Source: Voacanga thouarsii (Eukaryota > Streptophyta > Magnoliopsida > Gentianales > Apocynaceae). Taken from it: a stretch of 64,000 nucleotides of DNA. The DNA lies in NCBI GenBank assembly GCA_026120185.1, contig JANUWF010003366.1:2604001-2668000 (forward strand), given 5' to 3'. Positions within the stretch are counted from its first letter, which is position 1. The number at the start of each line of letters is the position of its first letter. The notes beneath the pieces were generated by a model that searched no databases, had not been told where the DNA came from, and worked only from the letters and a program-made list of their open reading frames with translations. Made by a program: the position numbers and the translations under genes. This document shows positions 1 through 13,102 of the stretch, piece by piece.

Positions 1-1163
1 GAGGGGACCCACGATCTCTAATGAGGATCGTGATGGAAGCCGTAGAACCGTTGGAACCCCTCTCCCACTTAATCTTTTAAAACAAGGGTTTTCTTAAAAA
101 TATCCTTTTGAAAATTTCCATTAAGTTTTTCCCTTAACTCCAAAAAAAAAAAATGTCTAAGTCATAAAAATCTCTATGTCAAGGTTTATATCCTTTGAGA
201 GTTTTTTCCATGGACTAATTTTATTTAAGTTAAAAATTTAATATCTCTCAAAAAATTTCCAATTAAAACTTTCTAGAGACTTTGGTCTCAAGTTTATTTG
301 ACAAAACAAAATGGCTTTCCATTTTAACTTACAAAAATATCTAAATCCAATATATTTTCTATGTCAATGATTAAATCTTTTGAGAAAATATCTAAGGATT
401 AATTTTTGTTCAAGTTAAAATAACCATTTAATTTGTAGAAAAATGTTTTCCTTGTCAAAAACATTCCAAAGACTTTGGTCTTTGAGAAAACGTGCACATA
501 GGTAAAAAAAAAAAATAGCATGCTAGAAAATAGTAGACGTTTTCATGCTCTTCTATTTTTTAAACCTAAGTGCCCAGATAATAGAATTAAACACATTAAT
601 TAATTAATTAATTATCTTGTTTAATCCTAAAACCCCTTACTAATATTTTCATGCAAAAATTTTTCTTGAATATTAACTATTGTAAGATATTAACTTCGCC
701 TGGTATGGACCCCAAAACCAAAAGAAATTGCAAGAAAAATTACAAGGAAAAAATTTAAAAAAATTTCCTTGGTCCACTACACCCCCGCACTGAATCAGGC
801 ACCCATCTACACTGTAGTCCACTGCACCTGCCGCATAGAACCAGGTGGACGGCTCTTCCTACAATTTTTTGTTTTTTCGAATTTCCTCTATTTTCTTCTC
901 AATTGCTGGTACCATTGGCTCTTTGATTTCAATCCAAATACATTGAAATCAACCAAAATCAATAGTCGCATATACCCATAAACATTGGGCTTACACAATT
1001 TACTAAGAAAAATAGTAAATTACAAATCTCATATACCTCCACCCGCGAGGTTTAACAAAGAATCTATTATACCAAAACAGTGAAGGATCACGGTTTAATC
1101 ATACATATGTATCCAGTTTTATTCATCTAAATGCATGCTTCTTATATTTTCACAAAACCTTCA

Positions 1164-1178
1164 TGCTCTGATACCAAT
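1164..1178 (-). promoter_or_regulatory. Primer-binding site, initiator tRNA-Met type
   Basis: The minus strand reads ATTGGTATCAGAGCA immediately after the LTR end. TGGTATCAGAGC is the standard plant retrotransposon PBS complementary to the 3' end of initiator tRNA-Met. It fixes both the element's orientation and the LTR boundary. The same site is found next to the LTR of the copia element ending at 48759. Confidence 0.85.
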
Positions 1179-2981
1179 TGAAGGCATGAAAAATGGAAAA
1201 TACAGGGCACGGAACGGAAGCAAAAAACAAAAAATTGGAAAAAACTAAAAAACAGGGAACTCCGAACAGAGCTGGTGCCGGCTCCGGCAACCCTAGCCGG
1301 CACCGGTCATGCTCTGTACTGATTCGGAGGTTAAAAAAAATACCTCTTTTCCTTGTTCTTAGAATTGGTTGGATCGGAATGTGTGCAACCGGAGTAGGTA
1401 CGCTGGTGGTTACCTCTGGTGCGATTCCTGCAAGTCTCCTACTCCATCATTGCATGTAGGTAAATGCCAAACTCTCGATCTTCCAGTATATGGTCTGCCT
1501 AATTCCGTTTGGTGAACAACTCTCAAACGAAGGAACTTTTCTAGGGAGAGAGAGAGAGAGAGAGAGACGTCCTTTTTTTCACAGAGAAGAGGCAATGATC
1601 AAAACAACGTTTTTTCCAATCATCCTGTTTAACCTAAATAAAACCCTAGGTTAAACTGGATTGGGCGATTGGACTCTTAGTTTAGCCTTTTGGGTTTAAT
1701 TAATTATTCTAATTAGAACCAACTTATTGGCCCAACAAATAATTAATTTCCCAACCCAAATAAACTAGTCCAATAAATAAGCATATATTAGTTTAGTACT
1801 AGATTAATCTTTAATTATTCAAACTGGACCAAAGTCCTGAATAATTAATTAATCTACCAAACTAATTTAATTAATTCTCTCTCCATGAAACTTTATTTTA
1901 TTCTAACCCAACAATTAAATCAAGTTACTTAAATAAAATAAATTTCATTTAATTTAATTTCAATTCCTTAGTTCGTATTTAATTAGGACTCACGGTCTAT
2001 ACTGGAGACTAAAAGACACACCGCCTTGACTACTTAAATAACCAAAATACCCTTGTTATATAAATAGCTATATTTTGTATTTTAAATATTTTCTAATATA
2101 ACCATAAAGAAATATTGACCCAAGGACAATGCTGCGTTAGCAAAGTTTCCGACCTATAGGTGTAATGACTAAAATACCCCTCTATACATCATTACACATT
2201 TAGAAAGGAAAAAGTGTACTAATACCTCTCTAAATAACATCTACCCTCCTTAGGTTTCTAGTCCAATGATCCATGACTTCCTGGATTGTTTTTGCTTTCC
2301 AAGGGAGCTACCCTAAAGCAAACATCCAAATCATATTTCTCAGGGCCTTGGATATTTAGATTATTCAGACAATCACAAGAGGCAATATAGTATAAAAACT
2401 ATCTTGTACAAGTCTGTCTTAACTAACTAGTCACACATACCCAACATGCAAGTATATTAGTCCTACGATAGAACCTCAAATAAAAGCAAATCAAAGTACA
2501 TGCTTCCAGCTTCGTCAAACCACCAACTCATACTCAAGTCGTAGAGCACTAGTCTACGCTGTAGCAATAGTAGTCTAGGTTTCTACCATATAGTACTTTT
2601 AAGAAACCACAACTACAGGTCCTACTCTACGTATTCGAAATACGCTTATGTCTTGAAGTGAGTGGACTACTCATTGACTAAAGGTTAGTTATTCTCCATT
2701 TAGAATTCACAACATAATAACCTAAATATGATGCGATTCCCATTCTCATCAATCGGTTAAGAACGAATGTTTATGTGTTAAGTAACCCGTGATCCATACC
2801 TTATTGTGAAAGACCTCCATTAATATAGACCACTTACTTAAACATAATGGGTCTTTTCCAAACATTATTGTACACAAATAAAATATAAATTTCACAAAAA
2901 AATTCTAAAAATAAATTCTGTTATTAAGATATTCGATTTTTTACATCAGAAACCTAATATAAGAGGGCATATTTCCCAACA
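1179..2981 (-). repeat. 5' LTR (1803 bp) of the left-edge copia-type element
   Basis: On the plus strand it begins TGAAGGCATGAA and ends TTTCCCAACA, so on the minus strand it starts TGTTGGGAAA and ends CTTCA. It aligns along its whole length with 26831-28671, including shared blocks such as ctagtcacacatacccaaca and the GCCGGC-rich stretch near 1275-1310. A GA microsatellite lies at about 1548-1567. Its extent is fixed by the adjacent PBS on one side and by the end of homology with the second copy on the other. Confidence 0.85.
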
Positions 2982-2986
2982 GATCC

Positions 2987-4124
2987 CTTATTGTTCTTCC
3001 TACAATTTATGACCAAGTAAAGGGATTAGACCCACCTTTGTTTGAAGTCAATAAAATCTAAGAATTAATATAACTTGTCTCTCTAATTTGAATTTTAGGT
3101 TCCTTTATTATCCTAAAGTTCTTGTTAAGTTTCATAGTTAAGTGCCTATATTAACCAATCTCACTAGTTCAATTCCCCTTCCTGAATTTTTGGATTATTG
3201 GGTGTTAATATAATAAGTCAATCTTCATTGAAATTGGGATCCTAGATATATTGTGTCACTAGTATTCTTCTTTTGTGGAGTGAAGTGCTTTTTTTTTTTT
3301 TTTTTTCATTCTAAGTTCAATCCTTAATTCTTTATTTTTGAATGATCTGTTTGGGGGGGGGGTGTTGAGGCCACAAATTTGACCTTTGTTTTATCAAGGA
3401 ATTGGGCTGATTTCAACATCTAATTGTGGATTAATTGATCGGTAAATTTGTGAGTTATTTTAGGACTTAACTGTGCAAACAATTATTGGCAATTGAAGTG
3501 CCAAAATTCATTTGTTTTGGCCGTACTTTCTAACCCGAAATTCAGCCTTCTTTTTCTTCGATTGGAATTAAGTTTTACACATTTCCGCCAAATCATATCA
3601 CAAATTAAATGACCAGTATAAACAAACTTTGGAGAAAGCCTTTTATTCTTTAGATCCAAATATAAACTCTGATGGCTGCCTGCCACAAAGTATAAGCCTT
3701 ACCTCACAATGTGTGTGGAGCACAAAAACCACATACCTGGTGCATAAAATCAACTGACACAGACGAAGCATGTTTCTTCTAGTGACAAAACCTAAAATTA
3801 CAAGAGAGAAGTACATTGGGTAGGGAAAACAAAACATTGGCTTCATCAAATACATTCGCCTGCAAACATTGCAATACAGCCTACAACGGATATAATACCA
3901 AAGCCTGCAAACATTGGCTTCATCAAATACATTGCAGATTGCAGGAAACTTCTAACATCAACTCAAAATTGATCAGAAGAAATCAAACATCTTTCCCATC
4001 TGCGAAACACCAAGAAATGTGAGACAATTTATTGCCATCTCATTTTTCCCCTTGATGGGTTCATAAAGATTTGGTTGCACATCACATCCGAACACAACAT
4101 AAAATAACTGCTGGAATTGTGCAA
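2987..4124. other. Intergenic spacer downstream of VPS11
   Basis: No gene is seen. The stretch is AT-rich, with a T run near 3291-3306 and a run of ten G at 3353-3362. The VPS11 3' UTR must lie at its right end, just below 4125 on the minus strand. A short direct repeat around tgcaaacattg (about 3857 and 3905) is visible. Confidence 0.5.
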
Positions 4125-7100
4125 TCAAGCACCAGCAGGTCCAGTGCTAGTTTTGCTGATGATCCCCTTCCCAAAGTACTCGGCAATTACAGAGAAACCA
4201 TCCTTTGAACTTCTGACATGCTGGAAAAACTGATCTTGGTTTTTAGAATCCTGCTCGAGGCTTCTCTTCATTTCCAAGACAGTTCTGTACTCTGGTGCAC
4301 ACTCGGGGCACTCTTTCTCATTGTCGCCAAGACAACGCTGGTGAAATGAATGCATACACATGAAGTGGACAGCAGGAAGGTCAAGAGTAAAAGTGCAAGC
4401 AGTGCACTTGCTAAGCTGAAAGATTCTGGCATTAGTCCTAAGATCCTGAATTTCTCTTCTCATTGCGGATGTTTCTTCCTGCAATATAGAAAGCATGTCA
4501 TGAAATCTCTCTTCAAGTAAATTCCCAGTGTGCATATACATTCAAGTTAGCCCACCAACTAGAATTCTGGATCATCATAAAACAAACACAATCTGTTAGC
4601 AGGTGAATGAATAAAAGACTATACAACTTGGTCCAATCATCCAGACATAGGAGATAGCACAGGTACAAGATATTGTCAGGTAAATCACAAAATTTTTCCA
4701 TAGAGAAAACTGTGGTAGCAATGGGGGGCGCTACTGCTATCAAATGTTTCGAACAAGTCCAAGAAGAATTCAGGAGAAAACTTCAAGAAAATCCTGCATT
4801 CCTACATATGGATTAGTGAAAGCAAAAGTGCTAATGTACGTAGAATAATCCTATTCATGGTAAATCTCTAGCCATAACACCTGTTCTGTCTATGAGGTCT
4901 GAGCTTTTTCATTTTGAAGTACAATATCATCCATATGTTCTGTAGCAAAATTGGTTACCATGAGCTATTTAGAGGAGTATCCTTGATGGTGCAGGTGTTT
5001 CTCAAATTCAAAGTCACTATATGAGAGAGATGAAATTAAGGTTCACGGTTCTCTAATATTTGACTAATTTGACCGTTAAGTTACTGAAATTATCATAAAC
5101 AGCCAATGTGAGAAGGGAATAGAAAACGAAATCACTTGGTTAATCAAAGAAAGGATCACACAATTTTCACAATCAGCAATCTTCGCCATTCTTGTCACAC
5201 CTTTAACATAAATAACAATCAGTCATGTACGAACTATAAGCCCATCTATTACCAACTTATCATAGAAAAACTCAATGTGAAGTTAGTAAAGCAGAGGACC
5301 TGGAACTTCAATTTCTAATAAAATCCCTAGAGTTCAACCTCAGCTAAACATCTTACAGCAGACAACTTCATGATCTAAATATTAAAACACATAAGCAACA
5401 AACGTATGAAACAGTATATCTTCCAGCCAGCATCTGTTGGAAAGAGATTATTCATGAAAATATCTCTCAGAGAAAGAATATTCACCTCGTCAATTCTACA
5501 GAAACTAATTCCCATGTATTTCATATGGCATATGAAAAGTTTACACCTTTCATAGCTTCCATGTCTAGGCACCTCAATTTTGCATATTAAAATGTAGAAC
5601 GTGCATTCTGTTTAATTCGTCATTGCTTTTGAAAGAAGCATGGCAAGCTGACAACTGCTGGGGAAAAGCCCACTGGCAGCATTGTTGTGTGTGTGGCCCG
5701 GGGGGGCGTTTGTTATTTCAGTTGTGAATTTAACAAATATTTATATAAGGTGATGAAACCTAAAATACTATAGTTGATCAACTTTTATGCATATTGCTTA
5801 ATTTGCTTGATCAGAGAAGATACTTGCAAATTTATTAATGTTCTTCCATTAAATTACACCATAGTTTAAGGGCATCACATGAACGAACAATCAGACCCAA
5901 CATTCTCCCCAACTATTTGGGTGCAATATTTACTTGGAAACAAATGGGAGGGCCAAAGTTTTTTCTGGAATAAAGGTACGAGGCAAACAAGTTGATGGAG
6001 TCTGAGGAGATTAATGATTCATCTCCAATACTCAGTAAAACAGGTTGGTTTGGTCGAGTGCACACATAGCCATTGTATGTGTAGTATATCCAAGCTCTGG
6101 AATTTATTAAAAGATTCTCTCTCATATTTAAATGTATGCTTAGCAAGAGGGTATTTTAACTTCCTAAATACTGTCATAAGATACAGACACAGCCATCTCA
6201 TCGAAAATTGGCACTTTCATTCAAGGAACTTAAGGACACAGATAATTAATTGATAAGCTGAACACTCACCTGATACTTTTCAATAGCTTGTCGATCTTCT
6301 TCAATGAGTTTTGATTCATATTCCAGCTTGCGAGCTACATAATCCTTTATGACAGAGAGATTAAGGCATGGGTTCCTTGACAGGGTATGAAGAACAAGAA
6401 TGGGAGGTAGGATGTCATCCCTTTCAATGTAAGTCAAAACTTCTTTAACTTCTTTGGAGCAGTCTTCACCAAGTTCACCAAAATATTTTAGTAGATCTGC
6501 CCAAAGAGAAGGATCTCCACCCTTCCCAGAATCGCCTAGTCTCTTGCAACATGCAATTAAACCCTCATGGTCTTGTGCCTGCATATAGCAGGCAATCACT
6601 TCTTTATAGAGTTTCATCTTTTCATAAAGATATAATAGCCCATCTTTAAAAGAGTTCATTTCGCACAAAATTATGGCAAGATCAACATCATACATTGGTT
6701 GATCCTGTTCCGATGGCCATGCACTCTTAAGCAAGTTTAGACCCTTTTGATGCCTTTCCACACGACCTTTCTCCTCAAGATCTGTTTGATCTTTAATTGC
6801 TCTCCCGTAAGATTTTCCTTTTGATACTGCAGCTGACATTGATGGTCTTTCTGCTCCAAAATCACCATTTTCACCAATATTTGTAAGTGACATTGAAGGG
6901 AAGTCCAGGTCATGTGACAGATACAGCTCCAAGAGCGTATTGTGGATTTCAACTTGAGCAGGTGAATCTTTAACTTTGCTGGTATATTTTTCCAGAAACT
7001 CCATGAGTGATTGAGGATAATGGATGAAAATATTGATAAAATCAACAGGAGAAGGCAACATGGACATATATGTACTGCTTGAGATGCCCCTTTTGGCAAG

Positions 7101-10100
7101 TTCTTCTTCTGTACAAAGTCTCATGAGTATGGCAATTGTTTCCGCAGGCTTGTGCTCTATAAGAATTTTTCCATACTCTTTGATTGTTACCCCGGCTTGA
7201 TTCGGTTCAAGACTATTGATATACTGCAATGCTTCTTCATATCTGCCCAAGTCTTCAAGTAAAATCTTCAAATACAATTCATGTCTCCCAGCCTTTTTAG
7301 CAACATACATTGCATGTTCATGGTAATTAGCTGCTCGACACACTCTTATTGCAGTCTCAACATCAAACTTAATTTCCCCTCCACCATCATCACTTTTAAT
7401 GAACAAATTCAACTTGTCAACATCTTTCAGTTTGGTATAACAGTTCAAGAGAAGAGTGGTATGATCTTTTGATGCAAGCCCTTTCTCATGTAACTTCTCC
7501 AAATAATTGGTTAGGTTATAAATTCTTTGGGCATCCAAAAATTTTTGTATAACATATGAGGGTTCAAGATGACCAATGGTGTGTATGTACTGTGCCATAG
7601 CCTCATCATAATCTTGTTTACTGTATAGGTGATCCCCGTATTTCCTTAGCACTTCGGCAGTTGCAGCAGCATCAGCTTGTTGGCTCTGAACAATATTAAT
7701 AGCCACTGTATAGAGATTCTTCTTAAAAAGCATATCTAACTTGCTTTCCATATCTTTCTCACCAGTGCATAAGGCCGATTTATCAGCCATTATGAGAACA
7801 ATATTACCCCATTCGCATAGCATGTGAGAAACTTCTTTGACTGCAACACTGTGCGCAATTAACCGGTTCTTCAGATCATAAATATTGAAAGTATACTTGC
7901 CAGTCCTTTGGTCAGCAATAACACATAAAAGGTATCCACGAAACCACCCAAGAAACTTTTTCTCTCCTTCAAAAGCCCAGCAAGGACCCCGACCATCAAC
8001 TTCATAGAAGTATACAGCCTCGGGTCGGCCAAGTATTAGCTCCTGTACAATGAGGATGAAAGGTAAAACAAATTTAAATATACAGACAACATCTTTAAAG
8101 GAGTTAATACAACATATGCACAAAACACTAACAGTAGCATACCGAGCGATCAGTCATTGCAACACAAGTAGCATTAGATCCAATGTGATCAAGAATTTGA
8201 CCACTGGGTGGCTGAGTACCTAAATTAAACAAGCTCACTGAACTTGGACTAATGGCAAATAGTTGAAGGACCTGACCATCCACACGAAAACCCAGACCAG
8301 TAATAGAAGACTGACTTTTATCCGGATTACTCATAACTGTCTGAAGACTGAAGCGCTTGATACGCTCACGTGCAATGTCTCCTTGGATGCAATAGATGCA
8401 ACCATTTTGCAATCCAATAGCCACAAGTAATATAGGTGGAGCTTCTTCCAGAACCAAAAATGATGTGATCTGCAAAATAAGAATGTATACACATTGTAAG
8501 GTTCTCTATATGCACAAATTATTGATGTAGAGAAAATCTTAAGAGAGCCTCAGAAACAGTTTCACTATAGCACAAATGCTAAACTCATGTTCAACAAGGG
8601 ACATGAATACCTTTGCTTCAGGAAACTGATTAGTAAATATACGCAGGATTTGAACACACTCAGGGGTTGATGTGCTTGGGCCCTCTTCCTGCATCTTATC
8701 AAGGTCAAAAATCTTAAGACACAGAACTGAGGACTGAGGAGATAATTGCTCATCTTCACCGACGGTCACTAGGAAGTTCCTTTGCTGATTTCACAAATCC
8801 AGGGGAAAAAGCTTTAGACTCAGCAATATGCAAATCACAACCGCTAAGAAAATAAGATAAATTGACAACATGCTAGGATTACATACATCCCAAACCATGT
8901 TAGACTAGATTAAACAAAAGTGTTGTCTATCACCATGTTAATTATTGCTGCTAGAAAGATTTGCCTCTTCTTTTTTCTAAAGTTCCAATAGAACTAAACA
9001 TGATATCTAATAACTTAAAAAATAATAATAATAAAATATATATACTATCTATTGGGGAACAAAGGGATAAATGAATAACAAGGTAGAATTCTGAACTGGA
9101 CAGAAGTGTCTGCCATGTAATCTACCCATGACAATAGAAGTATTTGCTTCTGAGCCATGGAAGTACCAGTGATCTTCACCATGACTCCCTTCCAAGTACT
9201 TCCTAATTCTCTTAAGTTTTCAGAAAATGATACGCTTCATCTGTCAATTCTTCAATTGTTCAAAGCAAGAAGTAGAAGTATTTCTACAACACAATGTTAA
9301 GGCACCAATCTCTTCTATTATTTGCATATCACAAAAAGAACATCCAGCAATTCTCGACAGAAGCATTATGATTCATTCATGATGCTGTGGATATGCAACT
9401 GATTACAAATTAACATCATCAAGATTGTCTAATGCAAACAGTACTCCTTTTCATTTGTTGCTTGTTTCAGGACTAGAAGACGCCTAACATAATCCATCCA
9501 TATTTTGTATAATGGCTTATATTATAACATTGATTCTCATAATCAGTTCACTGATAAGTTTATATGTTCCCTTTAGTTCATAGCCTGCTCAATCTTTCCA
9601 ACAGGAACATGCTGAACCTCTTAGTAGATAAATGCAGAGGTTAAATAAGCCTAGCCCTAATCTTTCAATTTGATTCTATCAAAAAATCCTTCCAATCTAC
9701 TCTCTAAACACTACATCCCTCATTACCAAAAACCTCTTCTTTTTTTTTTTGTGTATGTGTGATTGGGGGTGGGGGGGGGGGGGGCACAATATACAAAATT
9801 CAGACACACAAACACACTACACAAAGCTAAATAATTTTTATTATTACTAAAATGGTCATGCATACATTCTAGATTACTACTTTTTTGTAGCAAGTAGTAA
9901 GCTTTATTAAGAAGAATATCAAATGGAGTTCGCACAGCAAAATAGGCACATACCCAAGACACAAAAAAACAATGCTCAGTTCTAAAACTAAATGCAAAAC
10001 AAACCAGCAGTTAACAAATATTCCATACAGAATCTATAAACCAACTTGAGAGGGATTGTTGCTAAAACAACTTGATCCAAACCACAACTGATTCGAATCT

Positions 10101-11064
10101 CCCAATTGGACATTGTTCTAGCAACACTTCTCCAGCTCTTGAGACAACTTTGGAGCAGCAAAAGGATTTCAGTTTTAATAATTGCAGAGATTGAAAATCC
10201 TATAGTTCCTTTCTTTCCAAATGCAATATATATCAACACTTAACACATTCTCCATTAGTACTTAGCGTTATTTCATTCTCCTCTATTAAGTTTATAAGGT
10301 TAGATGTATTTTTTTCAGGAAGAATTGGTGGTCTTAAGGGCAACCAATCCAGATCAAGTTTGAAGACATTAGGAGGATCCTATTTGCTCATGTTTTTAGG
10401 TAATACATTCAGTGATACCATAGATAATTATTCTTATTCATTTTCTGGGTATTTCCCGAATGATTTGATTCATTAGGAAAAGATCCATTTTACTTGTTTT
10501 TCCAGACCTTGAATCTGTCTTTTTATACCTGGAATATCAGGCATAACAGTAATAAACTTGTCTGTGAAAACTTTGCCAAATGCCCTTATGGACTTCACTT
10601 CAAGATTCTCCTCCAACTTAAGCTAATGATCAAATATATTCTCTGTGTAGAATACTCACTGGAGATCCTAAACATTGCTAATAAAATAACTAAAAAATGT
10701 TAAGAAAAAACTTCACAATTTTTGTAATATCTGAAAAAAAAGAAGAAGAAAATTATAATACAACAGGAAATTTAAGAAATAATTTAAAAAAAAAAAAAAT
10801 CCAAAAACTCAGCAGTTGAAGAACAGCTTAGGGGCATTATACCTTCAGTTGTTGAAGGAAAAGGACGGAGGAAGAGTGAGCTTGGAATTGATAATTGAAC
10901 TTGAGACCTCGATCCAGCAAGGAAACAGTGCCGTCATCACAACCTAATACGACTTTACCTCTGCCGCTGGAACAGCACTCAATTTTGCCAGAAATGTCAT
11001 CCGGGATGGCAGTTTTTCCCCCATATTTCTCCTCGAAGAATTCGAATTTCCTCCATTGATACAT
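4125..11064 (-). CDS. VPS11: Vacuolar protein sorting-associated protein 11 homolog (HOPS/CORVET core subunit)
   Basis: Five minus-strand exons: 10843-11064, 8611-8784, 8143-8469, 6270-8042 and 4125-4478. All junctions are GT-AG and phase 0, giving 74+58+109+591+117 = 949 residues; plant VPS11 proteins are about 930. The start is the ATG at 11062-11064 (MYQWRKFEFF), which matches the conserved plant N-terminus. Residues 1 to about 350 form the beta-propeller half; the long fourth exon carries the alpha-solenoid/clathrin-heavy-chain-repeat region. The last exon has a full RING-H2: C857, C860, C873, H875, H878, C881, C889, C892, followed by the conserved VPS11 C-terminal segment. VPS11 is a core subunit of the HOPS and CORVET tethering complexes that drive endosome and vacuole fusion through Rab GTPases and SNAREs, on endosomal and tonoplast membranes. 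No frameshift or internal stop was seen. Introns 1 (2058 bp) and 4 (1791 bp) are long; the other two are 100 and 141 bp. It is the only intact host gene in the window. Confidence 0.95.
4479..6269 (-). other. VPS11 intron 4
   Basis: This 1791-bp intron has donor CAG|GTGAGT at 6269 and acceptor TTGCAG at 4479. It is AT-rich and holds no recognisable gene. A short G run with flanking GT repeats lies near 5685-5707. The open frames inside it carry no known domain. Confidence 0.85.
8785..10842 (-). other. VPS11 intron 1
   Basis: This 2058-bp intron runs from AAG|GT at 10842 to an AATCAG acceptor at 8785. It contains a homopolymer block (T run near 9740, then 14 consecutive G at 9771-9784) and A-rich stretches near 10790. 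No coding segment or transposon terminus was recognised. Its length is likely old AT-rich intron expansion. Confidence 0.8.
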
Positions 11065-11630
11065 TTTCACCCCTGCAACTGTCTTCGTTCTATGACTATG
11101 TCTTCAGATGGTAACTTACGACTAGAATCTCGAAATAAACAGCTTTTAAGTACAGCCAAATTCAATTCAACAAAGTTTAATCCGAGGAAAAATAAAATTC
11201 AGAAATTGAAGGCAAGATACTGTGCTAAATCAAATTTTATACGTTAAATAAAGTTCTTGTTCAAAAAAAAAAAAGAAAATGAAATTCAGCAATAGAACAA
11301 CACAACTGAGAAAAGAGGAAGGCTGAGATCTTTCTAACCTTGCAACCCAACAATGAAGCTCAGGAATAAACTGCAGAAGCAAAGAGAACGAGAGAGGAAA
11401 ACAGAGTGTCTATGAATTTGAGTGTGACGGACAGCGAGCGTTGATTAAGGACGAGTTCCGACCCGTTTATCCGGACCGGTGTACGTTCAATGCCCGGTTA
11501 CCGAACCCGAATATATATCGATTGTTCTGGATGGATCCGGACATCCGGTACCATCTATACCGGATCCGTTAGACCCGCCCGGCTTCAATCTCTCCCCCAT
11601 CTTAATTAAACGTGAACTCACACTTCACAG
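11065..11630 (-). promoter_or_regulatory. VPS11 5' UTR and putative promoter region
   Basis: Upstream of the VPS11 ATG on the minus strand. A TATATAT block at 11512-11518 could be a TATA element, placing transcription start near 11480. A plausible 5' UTR intron exists: donor CAAG|GTTAG at 11338 and an acceptor ending CAG at 11073 or 11079. The segment 11450-11580 is richer in CG and CCGG sites than its surroundings. These are inferences from sequence alone; a transcript alignment would settle the start site and UTR intron. Confidence 0.4.
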
Positions 11631-11638
11631 TGGTTGAT

Positions 11639-11804
11639 GGAAAATTCTTAGGTGCACCCGGTGCACGTGCACCGAGTGCTTTGGGTGCTTGTACCACCCG
11701 CAACAGAAATTGTACACCAAATTCTGTGTACAACATTATCAGCGGGTGGTACAAGTTCTCAAAGCACTCGGTGCACGTGCACCGGGTGCACCTAAGAATT
11801 TTCC
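11639..11804. mobile_element. Palindromic MITE of Mutator type
   Basis: This 166-bp element has long, nearly perfect terminal inverted repeats starting GGAAAATTCTTAGGTGCACC, covering about 60 bp per side. It is flanked by a perfect 9-bp direct repeat GTGGTTGAT (11630-11638 and 11805-11813). A 9-bp duplication is the hallmark of Mutator-like elements. Each arm contains the palindrome GGTGCACGTGCACC, with a CACGTG G-box core. It has no coding capacity and lies about 570 bp upstream of the VPS11 start codon. Confidence 0.88.
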
Positions 11805-11813
11805 GTGGTTGAT

Positions 11814-12207
11814 TGGCAATTTGGCACTACATTTAACATAAAAAAAAAAATTATAATAATATAATATAATATAAGTTAGAAATATAATTAATTTTGAAAT
11901 ACTTTGTTATATTTAAAATGTTTTTAAGAAATATTAATAAAATAAGTCTTTTGTGTTTTCTTAAGATGGTGGAAATATTTGATTGTCTCAACCCACCACA
12001 GCCAGTAGCGGCAGATGCTGGGGTGCAACACCGGCTTATGCTAAAAAATGGTCGTATTTCCTTATAAAAAAAGTAATCCTATGACTTTGGCCTATTTAGA
12101 AGGTGGAGATCAACTAGCAGGTTCGCTTTTCTATTTGGAGTAAAATATTCAGCATCTAATTGTATTTATGTTCAATGATCGAGTAACTGTAAATAAAATC
12201 ACCTTTT
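11814..12207. other. Intergenic AT-rich spacer
   Basis: No gene or repeat boundary was recognised between the MITE and the Tat element. The stretch 11835-11945 is almost pure AT. Confidence 0.5.
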
Positions 12208-12212
12208 GTTAT

Positions 12213-12916
12213 TGTTGTTGTCAAAATAGGGAACCGATGCAAACGGAAATCAGCTTCATATCCGACAAACACAAACGATCCGATGTGGTGCAACAGAAAA
12301 TGGTATCAAATCTTTTTTGAATCAGGAATTGGGTTCATTGAGCTTACTATAGAAAGGGCTCAAGAAGGTTGGCTGAGAATGCTAAAAGGAAGGACTTTTC
12401 TCGGCAAATAGAATAATATTTGTATTAATTCACTTAATGGAAGATACAAAAAAATGTCCAATATTACAAATATGAACAGAAGCTGTAAGAAAAACTGTAA
12501 ACAAGGCTGGTAAAGAGAAGCTGTAACAGAGCAGTAAGAAAATTGTAAAGAACTAAGATTCTAGACTAGAAAGCTGGAAATGATGATGAGGTAAAAGAAA
12601 ATTAAATTTTGCTGGTTGATAGTTTGATTTGTTGTTTTTTATTCTAGGCGATGCTCCACATTTTATACTTGCTGTAAATGAGCCACTAACAGATCGTGGA
12701 GTTTCTTCCAACCAAAGAATGCTTCCACTGATCGTGCAGAATTCCTTGCGCCGAAAGATCAAGAATCTGTTTTCCTTCTTATCGGTTCCGTGGTGTCGGT
12801 GTTGACCATGACCATCGGCTGCTTGAAATGTTGACTTCATTAGCTCGTCTCAATTTGTCCAATCGGCATCGGTTCAAAGTAGCCGTTATGTCGGTTGGGC
12901 AAAGCTGACGTCAACA
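12213..12916 (-). repeat. 3' LTR of the Tat-type element
   Basis: A 704-bp LTR beginning TGTTGTTGTC and ending GACGTCAACA on the plus strand, preceded by the target duplication gttat. The palindrome TGACGTCA lies at 12906-12913. On the plus strand this LTR sits directly upstream of the antisense PMD gene, so its inner end may act as that gene's upstream region. Confidence 0.92.
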
Positions 12917-12934
12917 CATGCCCCTCCCCCCGAG
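12917..12934 (-). other. Polypurine tract of the Tat-type element
   Basis: On the minus strand the bases just before the 3' LTR read CTCGGGGGGAGGGGCATG, a purine-rich run in the position expected for the plus-strand primer. It supports the minus orientation of the element. Confidence 0.7.
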
Positions 12935-13091
12935 TCCCGTTGTTTCGGCAGACGCGAGTCAGTGAAACGATGGGAATCGTACAATTATTAATGGCAGCCG
13001 TTCTTTTTCTAACGAAATCGAAATGTCCCGAACGTTGTGGAATCATTGCGACGCCTCGGCCTTAGAACTCGCGAACGGCTTAATTTCAAAC

Positions 13092-13102
13092 TTCCTTATA
13101 AA
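13092..13102 (+). promoter_or_regulatory. Possible TATA box of the antisense PMD gene
   Basis: The sequence CCTTATAAATT lies about 150 bp upstream of the ATG at 13251 and about 180 bp inside the internal edge of the 3' LTR. Its position fits a TATA element for the plus-strand gene. This is inferred from position and motif only. Confidence 0.35.

Larger units (their letters stand above)
1..2981 (-). mobile_element. Ty1/copia-type LTR retrotransposon, 5' end only (cut by window edge)
   Basis: Read on the minus strand, this is a 5' LTR (1179-2981) followed by a primer-binding site and about 1.2 kb of AT-rich leader running off the left edge. No gag or pol domain can be recognised in 1-1178; the short open frames there are not credible genes. 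The LTR is bounded by TG...CA, and the same family recurs as a solo LTR at 26831-28671. The 5-bp target duplication on the right side would be gatcc (2982-2986); its partner lies outside the window. The copia assignment rests on the LTR start type and the initiator-Met PBS, not on seen protein domains. Confidence 0.75.

Noticed and set aside
769..981. 70-codon plus-strand open frame near the left edge
   Set aside because: It lies in the leader of the minus-strand copia-type element and has no domain.
9771..9784. Run of 14 G as a possible regulatory G-quadruplex
   Set aside because: A single homopolymer inside an intron next to a T run; more likely slippage. Similar runs occur at 3353-3362 and 57854-57862.
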